Under the pieces are notes generated by a model, which had not been told where the DNA came from, did no database searches, and was given only the letters and a program-made list of their open reading frames with translations. 15,221 bases of DNA from UBA5232 sp964557565. Its GTDB lineage: Bacteria; Patescibacteriota; Dojkabacteria; SC72. The position numbers were made by a program, and so were the translations under genes. Numbering within the stretch: the first letter of the stretch is position 1; each line of letters begins with the position of its first letter. Below are positions 13,568 through 15,221 of the stretch, piece by piece. The stretch covers positions 1 through 15,221 of the forward strand of contig CAZLAH010000012.1 of assembly GCA_964557565.1 (NCBI GenBank), written 5' to 3'.

Positions 13568-14523
13568 TTATCTTTAAACGCAGTAATTATTGCTTCTGCA
13601 ATATTTACTGGCGTACCATCTTCAATCTTTGTCTCGTATGCTTTATATCCAGGATGGAATCCTATTTCTTGTATATGAGGTTTTCCATGGACATACATAA
13701 AGTCTACAGCCATGAAGTCTGCATCTAATACTTTTGCCATCTTCTCTGCGATTTCCGTTATCTCTTCATTTGGTTCGTTGTACATCTCATATATACCTTG
13801 TCTTACTGTCATAAACCCATCTGAAGCTTTTCTCCTCCATCCCGCGATAACCTTGCCGCATTTAACGAATATCCTGTAGTCTTCTCCTGCATCTGAGAAT
13901 TCCTGAAGGAAGTATAAAGAGAGATCTTGCCCATCTAGTCCTTCTTGCTTAAAATCGGAATCAGAATCTAGTTTAAATACATTCTTCTTTATTTTCTCTT
14001 TCCCATCAATCATTTCTACTCTGTTTACACCAGCATACTCTTTTGTAATTAAGGGGTATGACTTAAGCATATCTCTTTCTTTTGTATATTCTCCATCGGT
14101 TCTGAAATATGTATTGAAGTGTGGAATATTGTTTAAGGAGCATAGTTGAGCAATTGCGATTTTGTTGTAGTAGGGGAACTTCTTTATAGCTTCAGAATTT
14201 TGTACAAGTATCTTTTTAGTAGGGTTGTCCTTGTTGTACTGATCTGTGTAATCAATGATATATCTTTTGAAGTGATATTCTCTGTCATTGTGTAGGGCAT
14301 GTCCTCTAAAGATGATATGTGTATATTCCGTGATATCTTTACCATTCGCTTTGATACTTGTATTTCCATCTTGGAAGAGGAATTCTAATTGATCATTGTA
14401 AACAAAGTCATTGGATATATTTTTCTTTTCAAGTTCTTCTATCAATCTTGCAGAAGCTGTAGGTATTTCTCCCATACTGCTTACTTCTACTCTTTGTCTT
14501 TTGTCTATGATGAGGTATTTCAT
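13564..14523 (-). CDS. RimK-like ATP-grasp amino-acid ligase
   Basis: Predicted carboxylate-amine ligase that activates a carboxyl group as acyl-phosphate and joins it to an amine, as RimK adds glutamate to a protein tail; 319 residues. An N-terminal preATP-grasp part (about 1-110, LIIDKRQ... THIIFRGHAL) precedes the ATP-grasp core. Visible elements are the YYNKIAIAQLCSLNNIP helix (118-134), LITKEYAG with Lys161, hinge LQEFSD (206-211), DYRIFV (215-220), GWRRKA (228-233), and metal-binding D274 and E286 in AVDF...HIQEIGFHPG. Where most members have ExN, this one has E286-I-G288, so one metal ligand appears to be missing or replaced. It starts 2 bases after a second ATP-grasp gene, so both are one operon with likely coupled translation. 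The substrate is unknown. Confidence 0.85.
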   Translation of the reverse strand: MKYLIIDKRQRVEVSSMGEIPTASARLIEELEKKNISNDFVYNDQLEFLFQDGNTSIKANGKDITEYTHIIFRGHALHNDREYHFKRYIIDYTDQYNKDNPTKKILVQNSEAIKKFPYYNKIAIAQLCSLNNIPHFNTYFRTDGEYTKERDMLKSYPLITKEYAGVNRVEMIDGKEKIKKNVFKLDSDSDFKQEGLDGQDLSLYFLQEFSDAGEDYRIFVKCGKVIAGWRRKASDGFMTVRQGIYEMYNEPNEEITEIAEKMAKVLDADFMAVDFMYVHGKPHIQEIGFHPGYKAYETKIEDGTPVNIAEAIITAFKDN

Positions 14524-14525
14524 TT

Positions 14526-15221
14526 TTATATTATTTTAATTTTATTAATATATCCTTTTCTATTATATCTTTTAATTACGGAAAAATCCTTACTATCGGC
14601 TAGTCTTTTTTCTATGACTACCATATCAATTCTATTGAATCCTAAACCTGTTTCTTTTACATCCTCCCAGTCTCTGTGATGTATTACGATGGCATCCAAG
14701 GATGCATTTACCTTTAGAGCCTCTATCGCTTGCCATTTCTCTAGGCCTTTATTTATGTCTAATCCATTAATTATGATGTCTCCATTACGATATTCCCCAA
14801 CTACATCTTGTTCTCCCAGGTATGATTTAAAGAAGTTCTTCTGTTTGAGTAGAGTAGGTATATCTTGTGGAGGATTGCCAATAACAACAATCTGTTTTGT
14901 TTTGTTTCCCTCTAGCAAAGCTTTTATGTATTTCTCGAATACATATTCTCTAGATTCTCCAATTACAGGGTATGTATTAAGGTATGCTTCAGGCATTGTA
15001 TTGTATTCTAGTATTGCTCCATTATCTTTTGTAAGTGGTTTAGAGAGATCTAAGCACATTACATCTACACCTAGAGTAAATGCATGTATTGAAGAAGCTA
15101 TGCTTTCTACAATAGCTTTGATTTCAGGTCCGACCTTTTCTGTGAAGTCTTCAGTTATGCCTCCTTGACTCATACTCGCAACTTTTCTAACTTGTATTCG
15201 CTCATCCTTTTTAGGAATAGA
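14526..15221 (-). CDS. Cyanophycin-synthetase-like ATP-grasp protein with degenerate Mur-ligase-like end (5' part outside window)
   Basis: The reading frame is open to the right edge, so the start lies outside; the visible part is 231 codons. It begins inside an ATP-grasp core of the CphA kind: RKVASMSQGG, then DFTEKVGPE, GVDVMCLDL and GAILEYNTMP with the metal-binding E-x-N. The rest resembles the start of CphA's Mur-ligase domain, particularly WQAIEALKVNASLDAIVIH and ETGLGFNRIDMVVIEK, which match CphA's region around its ILREGLGFDRCD segment. However, the P-loop GTNGKT of an active Mur ligase is replaced by IGNPPQDIP, and the protein stops where the domain should continue. It is therefore probably an ATP-grasp enzyme with a non-catalytic remnant. 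It is the upstream partner of the RimK-like gene in an operon. Cyanophycin itself is not implied. Confidence 0.75.
   Translation of the reverse strand, partial: SIPKKDERIQVRKVASMSQGGITEDFTEKVGPEIKAIVESIASSIHAFTLGVDVMCLDLSKPLTKDNGAILEYNTMPEAYLNTYPVIGESREYVFEKYIKALLEGNKTKQIVVIGNPPQDIPTLLKQKNFFKSYLGEQDVVGEYRNGDIIINGLDINKGLEKWQAIEALKVNASLDAIVIHHRDWEDVKETGLGFNRIDMVVIEKRLADSKDFSVIKRYNRKGYINKIKII

Overview
The window is about 15.2 kb of AT-rich bacterial DNA (standard code, TGA used as stop) with small intergenic spaces, slim housekeeping genes and no mobile element, CRISPR array or phage gene. The mix of single housekeeping genes, small membrane-anchored surface proteins, PEGA-type protein, dockerin-like repeats and genes that lack Shine-Dalgarno sequences suggests a Candidate Phyla Radiation (Patescibacteria) genome. 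This lineage call is inference; no rRNA or ribosomal protein gene is present to settle it.

Layout from left to right: tRNA-Pro(CGG) whose 3' end overlaps the end of rlmN (minus strand); a surface-protein locus of three genes (a membrane-anchored dockerin-type glycine-rich protein, then two divergently transcribed cohesin-like proteins with signal peptides and C-terminal membrane anchors); proS; a structured convergent region; uvrA (minus); tRNA-Arg(CCT); a PEGA-domain/beta-propeller membrane protein (minus); trpS; mreB; a DUF1704/MATCAP-like metallopeptidase gene interrupted by a 100-N assembly gap; and, facing it, an operon of two ATP-grasp ligases (a RimK-like one and a cyanophycin-synthetase-like one cut by the window edge).

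Two neighbourhoods deserve attention. First, 1187-4362 places a protein with two complete dockerin-type calcium loops beside two paralogous cohesin-like anchored proteins, which looks like a minimal cohesin-dockerin surface assembly. Second, 11778-15221 places an actin homologue, a predicted C-terminal-residue-removing peptidase family member and two amino-acid ligases side by side. This resembles, in parts only, the ligase/carboxypeptidase pair that tyrosinates and detyrosinates tubulin in eukaryotes. A functional link is a hypothesis.

A third, window-wide pattern is that most genes carry a -10-like hexamer ending 6 to 8 bases before the ATG and have no Shine-Dalgarno sequence, so most transcripts here are predicted to be leaderless. 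No gene-free stretch exceeds about 210 bases.
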